From: Aurifilum marmelostoma
Lineage: Eukaryota > Ascomycota > Sordariomycetes > Diaporthales > Cryphonectriaceae
Length of the DNA stretch: 64,000 nt
Direction of reading: 5' to 3'
Assembly (NCBI GenBank): GCA_027559495.1
Contig: JAMXSV010000003.1
Coordinates: 496,001 to 560,000 of the forward strand
A program made the position numbers and the translations under genes. Positions within the stretch are counted from its first letter, which is position 1, and the number at the start of each line of letters is the position of its first letter. This document shows positions 11,612 to 22,600 of this stretch, piece after piece. The notes under the pieces are model-generated. The model was not told the origin of the DNA. It saw only the letters and a program-made list of their open reading frames with translations, and ran no database searches.

Positions 11612-13273
11612 ATGAACAAGCGCAGCAGCACCGCCGGCGGCGGCAGCAACAACCCCAAGCCAGCCAAGATCGCCCGCTACGATCCCTACGGCGACGGCAA
11701 GCGTGTCCGCCGGGAGCCGCGCCGCCGCGAGAAGCACCAGACCTACGAGCACAACCGGCTCGCGCCCACCGCCGAGTGCCTCCCGCGAAACACGCCCGAG
11801 CTGCAGTGGGCCTACCGCGTCTTCGGCCCCGGCATCAGCGCCGTCAGCCAGCTGAACATCGTCATGTCCGAGCTGTGTTATTCCCGCCAGCCCAAACACG
11901 TGGACACGTGCAAGGAGATCCAGAAGGCGGTCGGTCTGTATGGCGATGCCTTCTTTCAGCGGGCCCAGCAGGGCTATGCGGACTACCGGGCCGAGATCGA
12001 GAGGGTAAACGAGGTCGAGGACGCCGAGAGGACGCGTGCGAGGGAGAAGGAGGAGGAGAAGACCAAGGAGAAGCAGAGGATGCAGACGGCGTTCGAGGCA
12101 CAGGAAGTCATTGACCTGGAGGCTCTGAGCGAGGGTCCCGACCCAGACACGTCCACCCAGCAAGCTGGAGCCGATACAGTGGGTCAAAAGACTCCCACTA
12201 GTAGCCAAACGTCTTCCAATATCCAAAAGCCTGTCACCACGCAACAGCCCGCCAAGATCAGAGAGTCTGCGAGCACCCGAAACCCTCCCAAAGTCTCGAA
12301 AACACCCGAAAGCCAACAGCTTCAAGACTTCCAAGGGTCTTCCAGCAGCGACCACACTGGCCACAAACCTGACCTCGATGGTCATAACAGTCCGCAGAGG
12401 CTCCATGGCCAACGCAACGTCGACGGCGACGAGGTCGTAATCATCGAGGACGAGACTGGCGGGCCTAACAACGGCAGGCCCAACAGCATCGTGAAGACGA
12501 AGAAGAAGAAGAAGAACAGGGTGATGCTGATCACCGACGAGTACTGGATGACCAAAGAGGAAGGTGACGAGATCCTTTGGGATACGGGAGTTCGCATCAA
12601 CAGGATGAATGCTTGGAGCAAGGAGATCACCCTCGTCTACGAAAGGGACCTGAAGAAGCTTCAGAAGGAGGGTCTCGAGAAGCAGATCGACGATGCACAG
12701 TCCTACCTCGAGACCGCCACCGACTTCACTGGGGACACGCAGCTTCTCATGGAGGTGTTCGACCAGAGAAAATACGAGTGGCGGCGGGAGCGATTCAACA
12801 ACGACGACATCATGATTCTGATCCAGCTCATCCGCGAGCTTGAGAAACGTGTCAGCGACATGTATGACGAGTTCAAATCTGTGATGAATTTGATCGAGGA
12901 GTGGGAGGGGCGGCCGGTCGATATGAAGGAGGGCCTGGCTCAGATGAAGTTTGTCGACGACTTCTTCGCACAGATGACTCAGGTCGTCAAGGTCAGTGCG
13001 GTTCAAGCCACTGATTTCAAGAGCCTCGTTACCATGGATCGCGAATTGCGCAAGGCCGAGGCCCAAGACAGCAGCGACAATGGAAGTAGTGATGTTGTTG
13101 GCGAGCGCAATATCAACGAGGATGCGATGGAGGCAGTGATCGAGGACGGGATCGACAACGACAACGCTGACAGGATCGAAATCGTGATTGACGATGACGA
13201 GGACGATGACGAGGGCGAGGATGTGATTGTGATCGAAAGTGAGGACGACAGCGAGCAGGAACTCTCGGTGTGA
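11612..13273 (+). CDS. Acidic nuclear-type protein with SIM-like motifs
   Basis: A 553-residue protein on a single exon; family not recognised. The N-terminus is basic with likely nuclear signals (KRVRREPRRREK; later KTKKKKKNR). Residues about 45-130 form a compact region (PELQWAYRVFGPGISAVSQL), followed by a charged coil. The centre is Ser/Thr/Gln-rich and disordered. Residues about 310-480 are helical (contains EEGDEILWDTGVRINRM), and the tail is very acidic. Four short hydrophobic blocks beside acidic residues resemble SUMO-interaction motifs: VIDL (166-169), VVII (275-278), IVI (524-526) and VIVI (538-541). No RING, helicase or other catalytic domain is visible. Roles in SUMO-dependent chromatin or silencing complexes are inference. 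The antisense 509-codon ORF is a compositional shadow. Confidence 0.85.
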   Translation: MNKRSSTAGGGSNNPKPAKIARYDPYGDGKRVRREPRRREKHQTYEHNRLAPTAECLPRNTPELQWAYRVFGPGISAVSQLNIVMSELCYSRQPKHVDTCKEIQKAVGLYGDAFFQRAQQGYADYRAEIERVNEVEDAERTRAREKEEEKTKEKQRMQTAFEAQEVIDLEALSEGPDPDTSTQQAGADTVGQKTPTSSQTSSNIQKPVTTQQPAKIRESASTRNPPKVSKTPESQQLQDFQGSSSSDHTGHKPDLDGHNSPQRLHGQRNVDGDEVVIIEDETGGPNNGRPNSIVKTKKKKKNRVMLITDEYWMTKEEGDEILWDTGVRINRMNAWSKEITLVYERDLKKLQKEGLEKQIDDAQSYLETATDFTGDTQLLMEVFDQRKYEWRRERFNNDDIMILIQLIRELEKRVSDMYDEFKSVMNLIEEWEGRPVDMKEGLAQMKFVDDFFAQMTQVVKVSAVQATDFKSLVTMDRELRKAEAQDSSDNGSSDVVGERNINEDAMEAVIEDGIDNDNADRIEIVIDDDEDDDEGEDVIVIESEDDSEQELSV

Positions 13274-13751
13274 TTGAAGTACCCGATCGAGGCGGATGAC
13301 TAGACCAAGTCAGCGAGCAAGGGGATTCGCATACGCGCCGCCTAGCAAAGACCACTATCAAAGCACGACACGAAATTATTGAGTTAATCAGACCAATTCA
13401 TACTTCATACGGTACTTTTGTCTGGGGACGATAGCAGTCGCACAACAAACCTGAATAATCATACTTTTCTAGTTGTACAGTGTCTGTCTTTGCCACATTT
13501 GAAGGCAAAGCCGGCTTCCTCGTTGGGTTGGGTTTCATGTGAAACCCAACATCTCGTAGTATCGCAGACACAGGCCCTATGAAGCTGCTCCATCATTGGG
13601 TGCTGCGGGAGTAGAGCTATCGGGTACCCGAGGATCAGTGATCTTATGTCCACACAGTGAACACACGAGGGGCACAGGCAGTACTTACCTGTCCACATTG
13701 GCAGGAAAACCGTAACGTAACGGGGAGCTACCAAGGCCTTGCTGATGCCCG
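13274..13751. other. Convergent spacer with palindrome
   Basis: Between the 3' end of the SIM-like gene (+) and the tentative gene on the minus strand. A minus-strand ORF across 13755-13459 ends in a Cys-containing peptide and could be extra 3' exons of the tentative gene. Good donor-like sites occur on the minus strand at about 13849 (GTATGT) and 13690 (GTAAGT). I could not settle the exon structure. Confidence 0.35.
13527..13550. repeat. 24-bp near-perfect palindrome
   Basis: GTTGGGTTTCA and TGAAACCCAAC flank a 2-nt centre, giving an 11-bp stem. It lies about 255 bp past the stop of the plus-strand gene and could act as a terminator-like or transcript-processing hairpin, or as a dyad binding site. 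Confidence 0.75.
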
Positions 13752-14531
13752 TCATGCCAGCCCGAAGGCGGCGCAGGCATGTAGGCTGCTGGGATATAAG
13801 GCACGTGGGGGGAATCCCGCAACTCGTATCACTCCTGGTCCGGACATACCGTGGCCATGCTCGCGACCAGGAGAGTCAAAAGGACCGGATGTCCTCCCTC
13901 CTGATCGTGCTCCACTGCTGCCGTTGTCACCTATATTATCCGTCTCATAGCCGTCGCTCTGAGCAGTACGATAGTGGTTCGCACCATCGTTACCGATTCT
14001 CTGGAGGCAAAGCTCGATGTTTGGGGTGCCATCCAATAACATGCTCCTCAATTGATCCCCCTGGCGAGGATGGCCACTCGATCCACGAGCGAAGAGTATC
14101 CTCCCCGAGCCTGTCGGAGCCAGCATGTGCTGGATGGAATCGACGTGCTCGAGAGCGCAGGAGATGACAAACTGAGGCTGCTCAGGGCGAGTGTGGTCCG
14201 TCACAACAAAAGACACAGCCACATCATGCTGCAGGCTGCGAGGGACAGGAGGATAGAAGCCTGTCTGGATGGGGTCGGAGGCGAGAGGGCTGACGATGGA
14301 GCCGAGCATCCATGGACACTGCCTCACGACCAAGGCCAGCCCATCGAACGACTTTTGAGGAGCTGTAGCACGGCGAGGATCACTGCGAGCTTCTGACTGC
14401 GCTTGCTCACCCTCCCCGGAGCGTGTCGTCCCTCTACTGTCAGGCCTGGAAGCCCAGGATGACGATCTGTGCCTCCTCCGCCTCTGTCCTCCGAACAAGA
14501 AATTGCGTTCACGATCGTTGCGAGGAGACAT
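13752..14531 (-). CDS. Hypothetical protein, tentative
   Basis: An ATG-initiated ORF of 259 codons. The N-terminus is basic and Arg/Ser-rich (RNDRERNFLFGGQRRRRHR). It is followed by a more ordered section (FDGLALVVRQCPWMLGSIVS, then DVAVSFVVTDHTRPEQPQFV) and a Gly/Ser-rich tail. No domain is recognised. The tail past about 13850 may be intronic, because a GTATGT donor lies there and the downstream sequence has possible further exons. Composition is less biased than in the shadow ORFs around it, and the spacing to the divergent hydrolase gene (start 15418) fits a real gene. It could still be a chance ORF. Confidence 0.4.
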   Translation of the reverse strand: MSPRNDRERNFLFGGQRRRRHRSSSWASRPDSRGTTRSGEGEQAQSEARSDPRRATAPQKSFDGLALVVRQCPWMLGSIVSPLASDPIQTGFYPPVPRSLQHDVAVSFVVTDHTRPEQPQFVISCALEHVDSIQHMLAPTGSGRILFARGSSGHPRQGDQLRSMLLDGTPNIELCLQRIGNDGANHYRTAQSDGYETDNIGDNGSSGARSGGRTSGPFDSPGREHGHGMSGPGVIRVAGFPPRALYPSSLHACAAFGLA

Positions 14532-15417
14532 GTTGGGTATTTTCCTCTGGAGAAAAGAGAATCCTGAGGTCTCCTGGGCGCTGCTATGCCCATAAATCAG
14601 AGGTGATAGGGCTAATCAATCGACACAAGAAAGAGCTAGAGAGCATGAGGGCAAATGCTGTTGGTATTGCAGATAATCAATAAAGTATGGATACTTGAAT
14701 GAAGCCTGGGAATGGTATCTCCACTCAGGCTTGTGTGAAGCCAGAACCATCTTCTCGGCCCTGCTCTTTCAAGGTCGTTGTAGTCATTGACACAGAAGAC
14801 CATGTGGGAGAGCTGTCAAGAGCTCATAGAGATTCTGAGCCCTTGGACAAAGAACAAGAAAAGATGGATGGGCATGTTGAAAGCCATGGGTCATCTGCTA
14901 AGCTGTTCTTTTCGGCAGAGAATTGTTGGCCCAGTGGATGCTGCTGGATCCGACAACGTGTTGAGTAGGAGAGGACGAGATGGAGTTGAAAGACGAGGTT
15001 CCCTGGTAGGAAGGAACTCTTTGGGCGAGGAAAATGACTTTACCAAGACCCCTGTTACCTCTGGAGGGAAGGAAGGGGGTCCCCTGCCTTGCCGGATAAT
15101 CTCTATTCCGCCAGCTGCCACAGGAGCTCTCCAGTGCCCCTCCCCCCTCCCGCCTCCCCGCCAGCAGATCCCCGAACGTCATGCTGCAAAACCCCACGGG
15201 GGGTCAATGACCTCGCTAGATGACCTACTACCACAGTAGTAACGCCGACCCCATACAAGAGCACCATGACACCTCGGCAAAGGCCTGAAAAACTTCGTGG
15301 CCTTGGCCTCTCCTCTTGTTATCCTCCTCCTTCTCTCCCTCCTTGAGCAGCTCTTGTCCTGCGGCCTCTACGTCCAGCTACCCCTCTCGGAACCCCCACT
15401 CTCAATACCTTTTCACC
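14532..15417. promoter_or_regulatory. Upstream region of the EthD-hydrolase gene
   Basis: No gene supported. The final 120 bases are strongly pyrimidine-rich (CCTCC and CTCTCC repeats), typical of a fungal transcription start region. The ATG at 15418 sits in the favourable context CACCATGG; the upstream in-frame start at 15316 would add an unlikely leader. Confidence 0.5.
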
Positions 15418-17049
15418 ATGGCGCAGACCCCAGGCATGCTCTACGTGACCATGCAGCCCAAGCCGGGCCTGTCCCTCGACCAGTTCCACGAGTGGTACAA
15501 CAACGAGCACGGCCCAACCCGCCTACGCCTCCCCCAGATCTTCAGCAACGGCCTGCGCTACCAGGCTACGGACGGCGAGCAGCCGCACTTCCTCGCGGCC
15601 TACGACGTCACCTCCATGCACCACCTCGACACGCCGACGTATACCTCTCTGCGCGAGAACAGGAGCCCTCGCGAGGCCCAGACCATCGGACAGGTTGACG
15701 TCAAGCGTTACTTCTACGACCTCGTCTCCGAGCGCAAGGCGCCTTCGTTCAGGCCCATCGAACAGCTTGCGGACGGCGAGGCCGAGGGCCAGGTGCTGGT
15801 GGCTGTCGAGAACACCGTGACGGCGCTAGAGGGAGCCGAGCAGGCACTAGACAAGTGGTACGAGGAGGAACACGTCCCGATGCTGTCCAAGGTGCCCGGC
15901 TGGCTGCGGACGCGCCGCTTCAGAACCTCTACCAGCCTCGACAAGGAGGCACCCCTCAAGTACCTCATCCTCCACGAGTACACCAAGGACAACGGGCTGG
16001 GGGGACCCGAGTACAATGCTGCCACGAGCACCAAGTGGAGGGAGGAGATCTTCGAGAAGGTCATAGCCAACAAGCACAGGAGGACATACTCGCTCTTCTA
16101 CGTGTTCGGCCCAGGACCAAGAGACCTCGCCTCCCTGGCCAGGCTGCCGGCAGAAAAGGCCTTTGTGTCCTCGGACGCCAGGATCAGGACGACGCCTCAC
16201 CAGGGCAACCCTGTTCTGCAGGCCTTTGTCCCTATTAAGGATGGTCTGTCAATCCCATACCAGCTAGAGGGCAACCCAGATCCTAAGGCGCCTATCATTG
16301 CCTTTTGCAACTCGCTGCTCACGTCTCTGCACATGTGGGATCCGTTGGTGGAGATACTGAAGAAGGCCCGGCCCGAGTTCCGCATCCTGCGGTACGACAC
16401 TCGGGGACGCCACTCAGTGCCCGAGCCCCCGGTACCAGTGACCCTGGATATGGTGGCCGACGACCTGGCAGCGGTGCTATCGGCGCTCCGGATCGAGAAG
16501 CTGCACGCGCCCATCGGCGTCAGCATGGGCGGCGCCACCACCCTCAAATTTGCGCTGAGGTACCCAGACAAGCTGGACCGCTTCATCGCCTGCGACTTCA
16601 ACGTCAACAGCTCCGAGGCCAACACGCAGGCCTGGAAGGACCGCATCACCGTGGCCGAGTCCACAGGAGAGGACGGCACACCGGGTATCAAGAAGCTGGC
16701 GGCTATGACGGTCGAGCGGTGGTTCCACCCGCACACCATGACGGCCAAGATCGACGTCGCGAGCTGGATGACGGAGATGGTGGCCGACAACGACATCCAG
16801 GGCTTCAGGTATGGCTGCCAGGCGCTGTGGGACTACAACATGCGCGGGGACCTCAAGGGGTGCACAGTCCCGGGCCTCCTAGTGGTTGGTGAGGGTGATG
16901 CGAAGGGTGCGCTGGTCAAGGCGATGGAGGGCTTCAAGGACAGCGTGGGCGAGAAGGGTGTGGAGTTGAAGATTGTGCCTGACGCAGGACATCTGCCTAT
17001 GGCCGAGTGCCCAGCAGGTTTCTGGGATGCCATCAGTGGGTTCCTGTGA
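15418..17049 (+). CDS. EthD-EthD-alpha/beta hydrolase fusion
   Basis: A single-exon protein of 543 residues. The first ~105 residues look like an EthD/dimeric alpha-beta barrel domain (contains FHEWYNNEHGPTRLRLPQIF). Residues ~120-235 repeat that pattern (LDKWYEEEHVPMLSKVPGWL), so the barrel appears duplicated. From about residue 245 there is an alpha/beta hydrolase most like 3-oxoadipate enol-lactonases: RYDTRGRH, the nucleophile elbow GVSMGG (Ser369), the acid Asp494 in VVGEGDAKG, and His525 in DAGHLPMAE. EthD-like barrels occur in degradation of ethers and aromatics and in polyketide cyclisation or decarboxylation. Enol-lactonases act in the beta-ketoadipate path. A bifunctional enzyme for aromatic or lactone breakdown is therefore a reasonable guess, but the substrate is not known. 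No ring-cleavage or ketoadipate genes lie beside it. Confidence 0.88.
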   Translation: MAQTPGMLYVTMQPKPGLSLDQFHEWYNNEHGPTRLRLPQIFSNGLRYQATDGEQPHFLAAYDVTSMHHLDTPTYTSLRENRSPREAQTIGQVDVKRYFYDLVSERKAPSFRPIEQLADGEAEGQVLVAVENTVTALEGAEQALDKWYEEEHVPMLSKVPGWLRTRRFRTSTSLDKEAPLKYLILHEYTKDNGLGGPEYNAATSTKWREEIFEKVIANKHRRTYSLFYVFGPGPRDLASLARLPAEKAFVSSDARIRTTPHQGNPVLQAFVPIKDGLSIPYQLEGNPDPKAPIIAFCNSLLTSLHMWDPLVEILKKARPEFRILRYDTRGRHSVPEPPVPVTLDMVADDLAAVLSALRIEKLHAPIGVSMGGATTLKFALRYPDKLDRFIACDFNVNSSEANTQAWKDRITVAESTGEDGTPGIKKLAAMTVERWFHPHTMTAKIDVASWMTEMVADNDIQGFRYGCQALWDYNMRGDLKGCTVPGLLVVGEGDAKGALVKAMEGFKDSVGEKGVELKIVPDAGHLPMAECPAGFWDAISGFL

Positions 17050-17291
17050 GACCAGCCACCAACAATCCGGGGAAAACGGGGTTGGTACTCTGACATGCTT
17101 GATTGTGGTGCTATATGGTGCTGCTCCCAGACGACGACGACCGAGAAAAATTACAATACAATGAACTGGGCTGGTGGTCTCACCAGCAATCTGACATCTG
17201 CTTTTATTGTCGCTGCTGCCCGCCCTATTGTGAGCAGAAGAAATTGAATCCTGAATGTGATCATGACCAATTACGCTGCTGCAACCACACG

Positions 17292-17953
17292 CTACTCCTC
17301 CTCATCATCCTTGCCCTCCTCCTTGCCGCAGCACTTCTTGAACTTGCGGCCTGAGCCACAGTAGCACTTGGAACCCCTGGACATGGGTGGGCACCCAAAG
17401 CTGGCTATCGACTGGGCCCTCTCCTGGGACATTTGCTGCATGAGCGTCCTCGCCTCCTCCTTGAGCGTGCGGTCACAGTCTGGGCTGGTGCAGCACGCGA
17501 CGGTCATGATGATGACGAATGGGTCATCGACCTTGTGCAGGTACTAAATGCGTTTTCATCTCTGCGTGTTAGAGTGTGTAAATCTCATTCTCGTTTCTCC
17601 TCCATCTCCGCTCTCATCATGACCACCACCATGACCACCACCACCCATACATAGCACTTCAGTGCCTGGCAAAAAAAAAAAAGAGGTAAACTCACCGACA
17701 TGGGCGTGGCGACAATCGTGCTCGAGGGCCTCGTGCAGGCCTTGGCCGAGCACTTGTCCTCACAGGCGCCCAGAGCCTCGCCCGCATACTTCCTGACGAT
17801 GGGCCCCATGGTCATCTCGAACATCTTGGGCATCGCAGGATTCATCAGGGCCTCGGGCCCAATGAGGGACTTTGGCACCTCCTCCTTGAAGTCCAGCTGG
17901 CGCTTCTCGCAGAGAAACTGCATGCGGACGGACTGCTTGGCTGTACTCGACAT
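17292..17953 (-). CDS. SEC-C motif zinc-binding protein
   Basis: Two exons, 17953-17696 and 17543-17292, about 169 residues. The 152-nt intron has a GTGAGT donor and a TTTAG acceptor. The ATG at 17953 is used because the codon at 17968 is GTG. The C-terminus carries a clear SEC-C motif (KCYCGSGRKFKKCCG) before an acidic tail. Four more Cys lie in ACCTSPDCDR and in GACEDKCSAKAC of exon 1, so the protein may bind more than one zinc. SEC-C motifs are found in SecA and in many small zinc-binding proteins; the fungal function is unknown. Its 3' end is convergent with the hydrolase gene, only 242 bp away. Confidence 0.8.
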
Positions 17954-19354
17954 CTTGAGGGTTGTCACAGGGGTGTTTTTGTTTTTCTGTGTTTTGGTAA
18001 TGACGGCCTTGGTGTTTCTGCAGTGTGTCCTGTACGTGCCGGAAGCAATTGAGGTGAGGTAAGCTCAGAGGAACAAGATGCTGGCTGCTGATGTTTGTTG
18101 GCGCTGATTTCGTGCTGATGCTGCCGCTGCTGCTGATGCAAATGCTGAGAGGCTGTCTGTCTGTCTGTTGCTGGTGGTATACACAAAGTCAAGGAAACAC
18201 GGGTTGAAACTTGTTCGAATCGTGGGGGAAAAGAAAAAACGCGCAACAATTGCAATATGTAAAAAGTGAAGGTGTAGTATAAACCAATTATGATGATGAA
18301 ACTTTTTTTTTCTCCCCCAGCTGCGGAAACAAACAAGCGTGCACACTTTCTCGTCCCTTCTTAATGATCGTGATATTGTCTTCTAATGGGACTCGAATGG
18401 GCAGAGGAAGGGAAGCGGTTCGAGACTCTGGAGGTGGGAAACTCACCCCTGGGAGGCCCGCCGCGAGTAAGGAGTGAACCAGCAAGCCGGAGAGGGGGCC
18501 CAGAGTGGAGGTGCAGCCCCGCTGCCGCACTGCCTAAATCCCTTGGCTAGACTCACTACGGAGCGGTTTAAAGGCCCTGTTCCTGATACGTGTCCATGCT
18601 GGAAAGGATGTGACCCCCCCTCCCCCTCCTCTCCTTTCGATGAAACCCCTAATTGGGACTGCATTACCCCAAAATAGGGGTCCAAATCACGTGGCAAACC
18701 CAATTCCCAACGCATCGAGTGCATTGGCAATAGGAGAAGAACTCGGAGGGGAGCGGTCGAGGCAAGAATGGGAAAGCGGAAGACGGATCAGGACTACCAG
18801 AATCCTGGCTTCAGATTGACTGACAATCTCGTGTATTCAGGGCGCAACTGCACACTAGTCTGGAAAGAGACACTGATTAACATGGGAACATTGGAAGACA
18901 ATATCAACACTGAACAATTGCTCGTCATGCCAACTACCACACTTAACGCTGAGTCGATCCTCCATTTCCCATTTTTTCCGGCGAGGCCCGCAGTCTCATG
19001 TACCTGCGGTACTACCTTCAGACCCGAAGGCCAAGAGTTATGCTGCCGAGATTCTTGTTGACTGGAATGTCATCGATAGGGTACATGGCGGACACGTAAT
19101 TAGGGGCGTCTGTGTGGTGGCCGGTTTGAAATCCATCAATTGCGGCCCAAAATGACCCTTTGATGGTGTGCCCTAGATGTGAACAAGTGTTATCAGCAAG
19201 GGGATCGGTGAATACACCAATTGAGGTGGAACAGGAGAAGGTGTGTCTTACTAGTAAATAACAAAGAAGGCAACAGACTGCAAGGCCATTGGTCTCGGGG
19301 GATATGATGATAAGACGCCTCAGCGAAACCCAGGCCTTCCTTTCCCAGAACCTA
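17954..19354. other. Spacer upstream of the SEC-C gene
   Basis: Upstream region of the SEC-C gene plus the 3' side of the small ORF at 19606-19355. It has CAG/CTG-like short repeats near 18085-18140 and otherwise only compositional ORFs. No gene supported. Confidence 0.45.
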
Positions 19355-19606
19355 CTAATAGATATGTAGGTACGCTGCCACCTTCTCAATGAACTTGCGA
19401 AGACCGCTCTTGGGCTGCGGAGGTGGAGTAGGACGGATTGCAGGTTGAGGCAGATGGGCCGTGGACTTGATACTAGCCTGAATGGCCGCATCGACCCTTT
19501 TCTCCAGCTCGCGCTTGTACTCCGCGAGGTCTTCGGGGGCAATTCCGTCTTCCTCCGCCTGGTGCTGGATCAGGACTGCTCGCCAGAAGGGGTTGGAGAG
19601 TGACAT
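19355..19606 (-). CDS. Small hypothetical protein
   Basis: An 83-codon ORF from an ATG. The N-terminus is helical and charged (NPFWRAVLIQHQAEEDGIAP, then a Lys/Glu-rich helix). A Pro-rich linker (IRPTPPPQPK) and a short amphipathic C-terminal helix (LRKFIEKVAAYLHIY) follow. The mixed charge pattern looks like real protein rather than a shadow. No family is recognised, and further exons on either side cannot be excluded. Confidence 0.4.
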   Translation of the reverse strand: MSLSNPFWRAVLIQHQAEEDGIAPEDLAEYKRELEKRVDAAIQASIKSTAHLPQPAIRPTPPPQPKSGLRKFIEKVAAYLHIY

Positions 19607-22600
19607 GATGACTTGACTGCCTTTCAGGTTGATGCAAATGAATTGAATTTTGGTTTGTTGTTTTTATTCACATAAAGAGAGAAAAGAATATCTTTCGCCG
19701 TACTCCAGAGGCCGAAAGCATGAAGTGTTCTCTGCCCTCGCCACGAGAACCGAAAGTGCGGTCCAGCACCGTTACTAAATATCATCCTGAGACGTTGGGC
19801 ATGTCGGATCCCCGGAAAACCAAAGGTAATGTGTACAACCCGAAGATGGGAATACTTGCTTCTGCAGACAATCTGCTCACAGACTAAAAGGAATTTGGAA
19901 GAGCTGAGAAGCAGCACAGCCAATCATGGAACGCTGCGCAGAGGCAATAGGAAGATCATGACCTCTCCATCCAATAGCAAAAGCTGGTCAACTAGACTAT
20001 CCTCATGATAATGCTGTCAGAGTGGTATTTATGCATTGCCTTTTCGCTGTGCAATGTTGCACAGCTTTAGGTCTCTGCTAGTCGTCCCCACAGCGGGATA
20101 CAGCAGGCGGGGCTGATGTTCTTCATGATGGGATTCTTCCCGTGAATTATGAGAGCATGCACCTTGAATATGACCAATGGCAAAACAGATGATGAAGCTG
20201 ACTGAAGCCTGGATTTCACGCAGAATCCCATCCTGAGCAATTTTGCAGTAGGGAGAACAATGGATCCTGTCCCATTGAGCACACTTTGAAGCACCCTGCA
20301 GACTGGTCTGAATTGTGATATCGGGAGCCTATAAACTGGCGCCCAAGCCACAATATATTCCCCTACCGCTATTATGCAGCCACGAAGAGCCTAGAACAAA
20401 GTCCACGAATCACCGCAACGTTCGCAGCTGGGAATAACAAGACAACGGCCGTAGGCAATAACGCACGGGACTGCTCAGATGATACACTCGGGGGGCGCAT
20501 GACGACGCCCTGCTTTGTAATTCATTACGGCAGGTAAGTATTGGGGGGTGCTCACACTTCTTATTCGACGTGTGTCGTACAGATCCACAGAAAACGCCAG
20601 CGGTACATTTTGATCATTAACATAGACGGCTACGGACGTATTGCAGAGTCTAGGTGCAGCACGATTATGCCTGCTCGTGGGGGTTCTTCCTCGTCGTATC
20701 CCTCTGCCCGTTTTCAATTTTCCGCCTTTGACTCAACTAGGTATGTCACTTTGAATGAACCAACCTCCCTTTGGTGTCCCATGTCACCAATCTGGGACGG
20801 ATATATCTCCCGAGCATCGTCAAGTTTTGTTCCGCATCTGCTGCCTTCAGACAGCTTATATAATTACTACATTTGTCCAGAACATCTAAGCGGTACGCGC
20901 TGCAAAACACCCCAGCGCAGATTCCTCTACTACAATCATGTCGTGTCTAATAGCAACGTAGTCATACAACCTTTAAAGGGTCTATAGCCAGCCAGACCGT
21001 TAGCTCGATAGATCTTCGACTTGCATGACCGTTGATCTTTGCCCGAGATGTTCCTACGTAGCAGTTGGCAATGGGACTCTGCAATACGACCACCGTAGAA
21101 AACAAATCAGTCACATGTACAACCAGTGGCTATGCAGAGGCTAAGTACCGAGTGGCGGAGGCGAAAGGTGCAGCGAATTGTATCTCTGCTTTCCGAGACA
21201 CGCATGCATAGGTCGAAAGGAAACGAGAAAAGATCAGCCCACTCGAGCTGAGCGATGTGACGGACGCATCGGGGGTAGAGACAATAAGCTCTGTCCACCT
21301 GCAGTCTCACCTGATGTGGCGCACGCTGGTTATACATCCTCCCATTTCTAAGTCTTTCCTTCTCTACTGGTGCAAATGCCACGCTACAGAGAGAAATGAG
21401 GCGAAAGGTCATGATTGGACACAATGGAATTTTGTCAAATGGCACAGAGATCGGCGAATTTGCCTGACCGACAACCGGGAAAGCAGGAGAGCTGGAGGGG
21501 AAAAGCTTCTACTTCTCAGCTAATTACTGCTCAACACATATGGAGCCAACCTCGCGGAAACGTAACGTCGCGCTACCCTAAAATGTCGTTCACAGATGCC
21601 TATAGCGAAATTGGACATAGACTAGCTATTTGAGTGCCCCAAGTATCTCTATGTCTCGAATTATCAAGGACAACGCCGCCTTTCTGGATATCGAATGCAA
21701 GAGACATCTCAAATATGCTCAGTAGTCGACGCATCTCAGGGAAAGTAATCATTACAGCAGTGTTGACATACGTCACTCAGTTACTGCCTGCATCGCAATG
21801 ATGGCGGTGATCATGTCCCTTGGCTTGATTCAACATTACACAGGTGATTATAGCGGGAGATACTACAGATAATTATGGTAATTATTGCTTTATTCAATGC
21901 CAGAGGTCCAAAGGTGCAGTTTTACCCGAAAGACGCTCCATTCTCATCTATCATCTAGGACTCTAGTTGGGTATTGCAGTATTGTAACGCGGCAAACACA
22001 AAACCTGCCGATGAGGTCTGGGTCTCATCACTTACTTGCTAAGGGCCATGTCGAATGACAAGTCTCACACCTTGATACAATTATGAACTGGCACGGTCTC
22101 GCTGGCGAGCCGTCTGCCGGCATTGAAGTTCCTTAGGAGGATATGATGCGAGGTGAGCCTGATCAGTCGATATTCAGCAAATTGTGTCAGCTCATCTTTC
22201 GGGGCTCCCGCAGCATCTCCATGGTGTTTGAGAGGGACAGTCTAGGATTGCCAGATTTTATACGCATCTAATTTCAGTATCCAGCTTGTGCCAATGTTCC
22301 AAGGGAGAGGAAGTGTTGCTACAGGATCCTGCTGGTCAGTTGTTAAGTTGATCCACGACGTGCCTGCTGCACTTGGTACCAGTACCTAGGTACCTTGGTA
22401 ATTACTTTGGGGTCCTTACCCACTTCATGTAACTCACCACCACCCTTAGCGTGCGTAGGTACTTACTATCACAATGTCTGGACAGCTCCTGCCTCGAAAT
22501 CCCCGCGTACCTCCTTCTGTGTGCCTGGCGACTTCCCTTTTGCTCTCCACCGTGACTACCTTCGCTCTCGTCCTCTGGATCTCTCAGTTCGCAGCTTCTC

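Noticed and set aside
11537..13066. 509-codon minus-strand ORF opposite the SIM-like gene
   Set aside because: Leu/Val/Asp-rich composition mirrors the acidic sense gene, there are no motifs, and the sense strand has a coherent protein with a good ATG.
13752..14531. Assigning a function to the 259-codon ORF
   Set aside because: No recognisable domain; kept only as a tentative gene.
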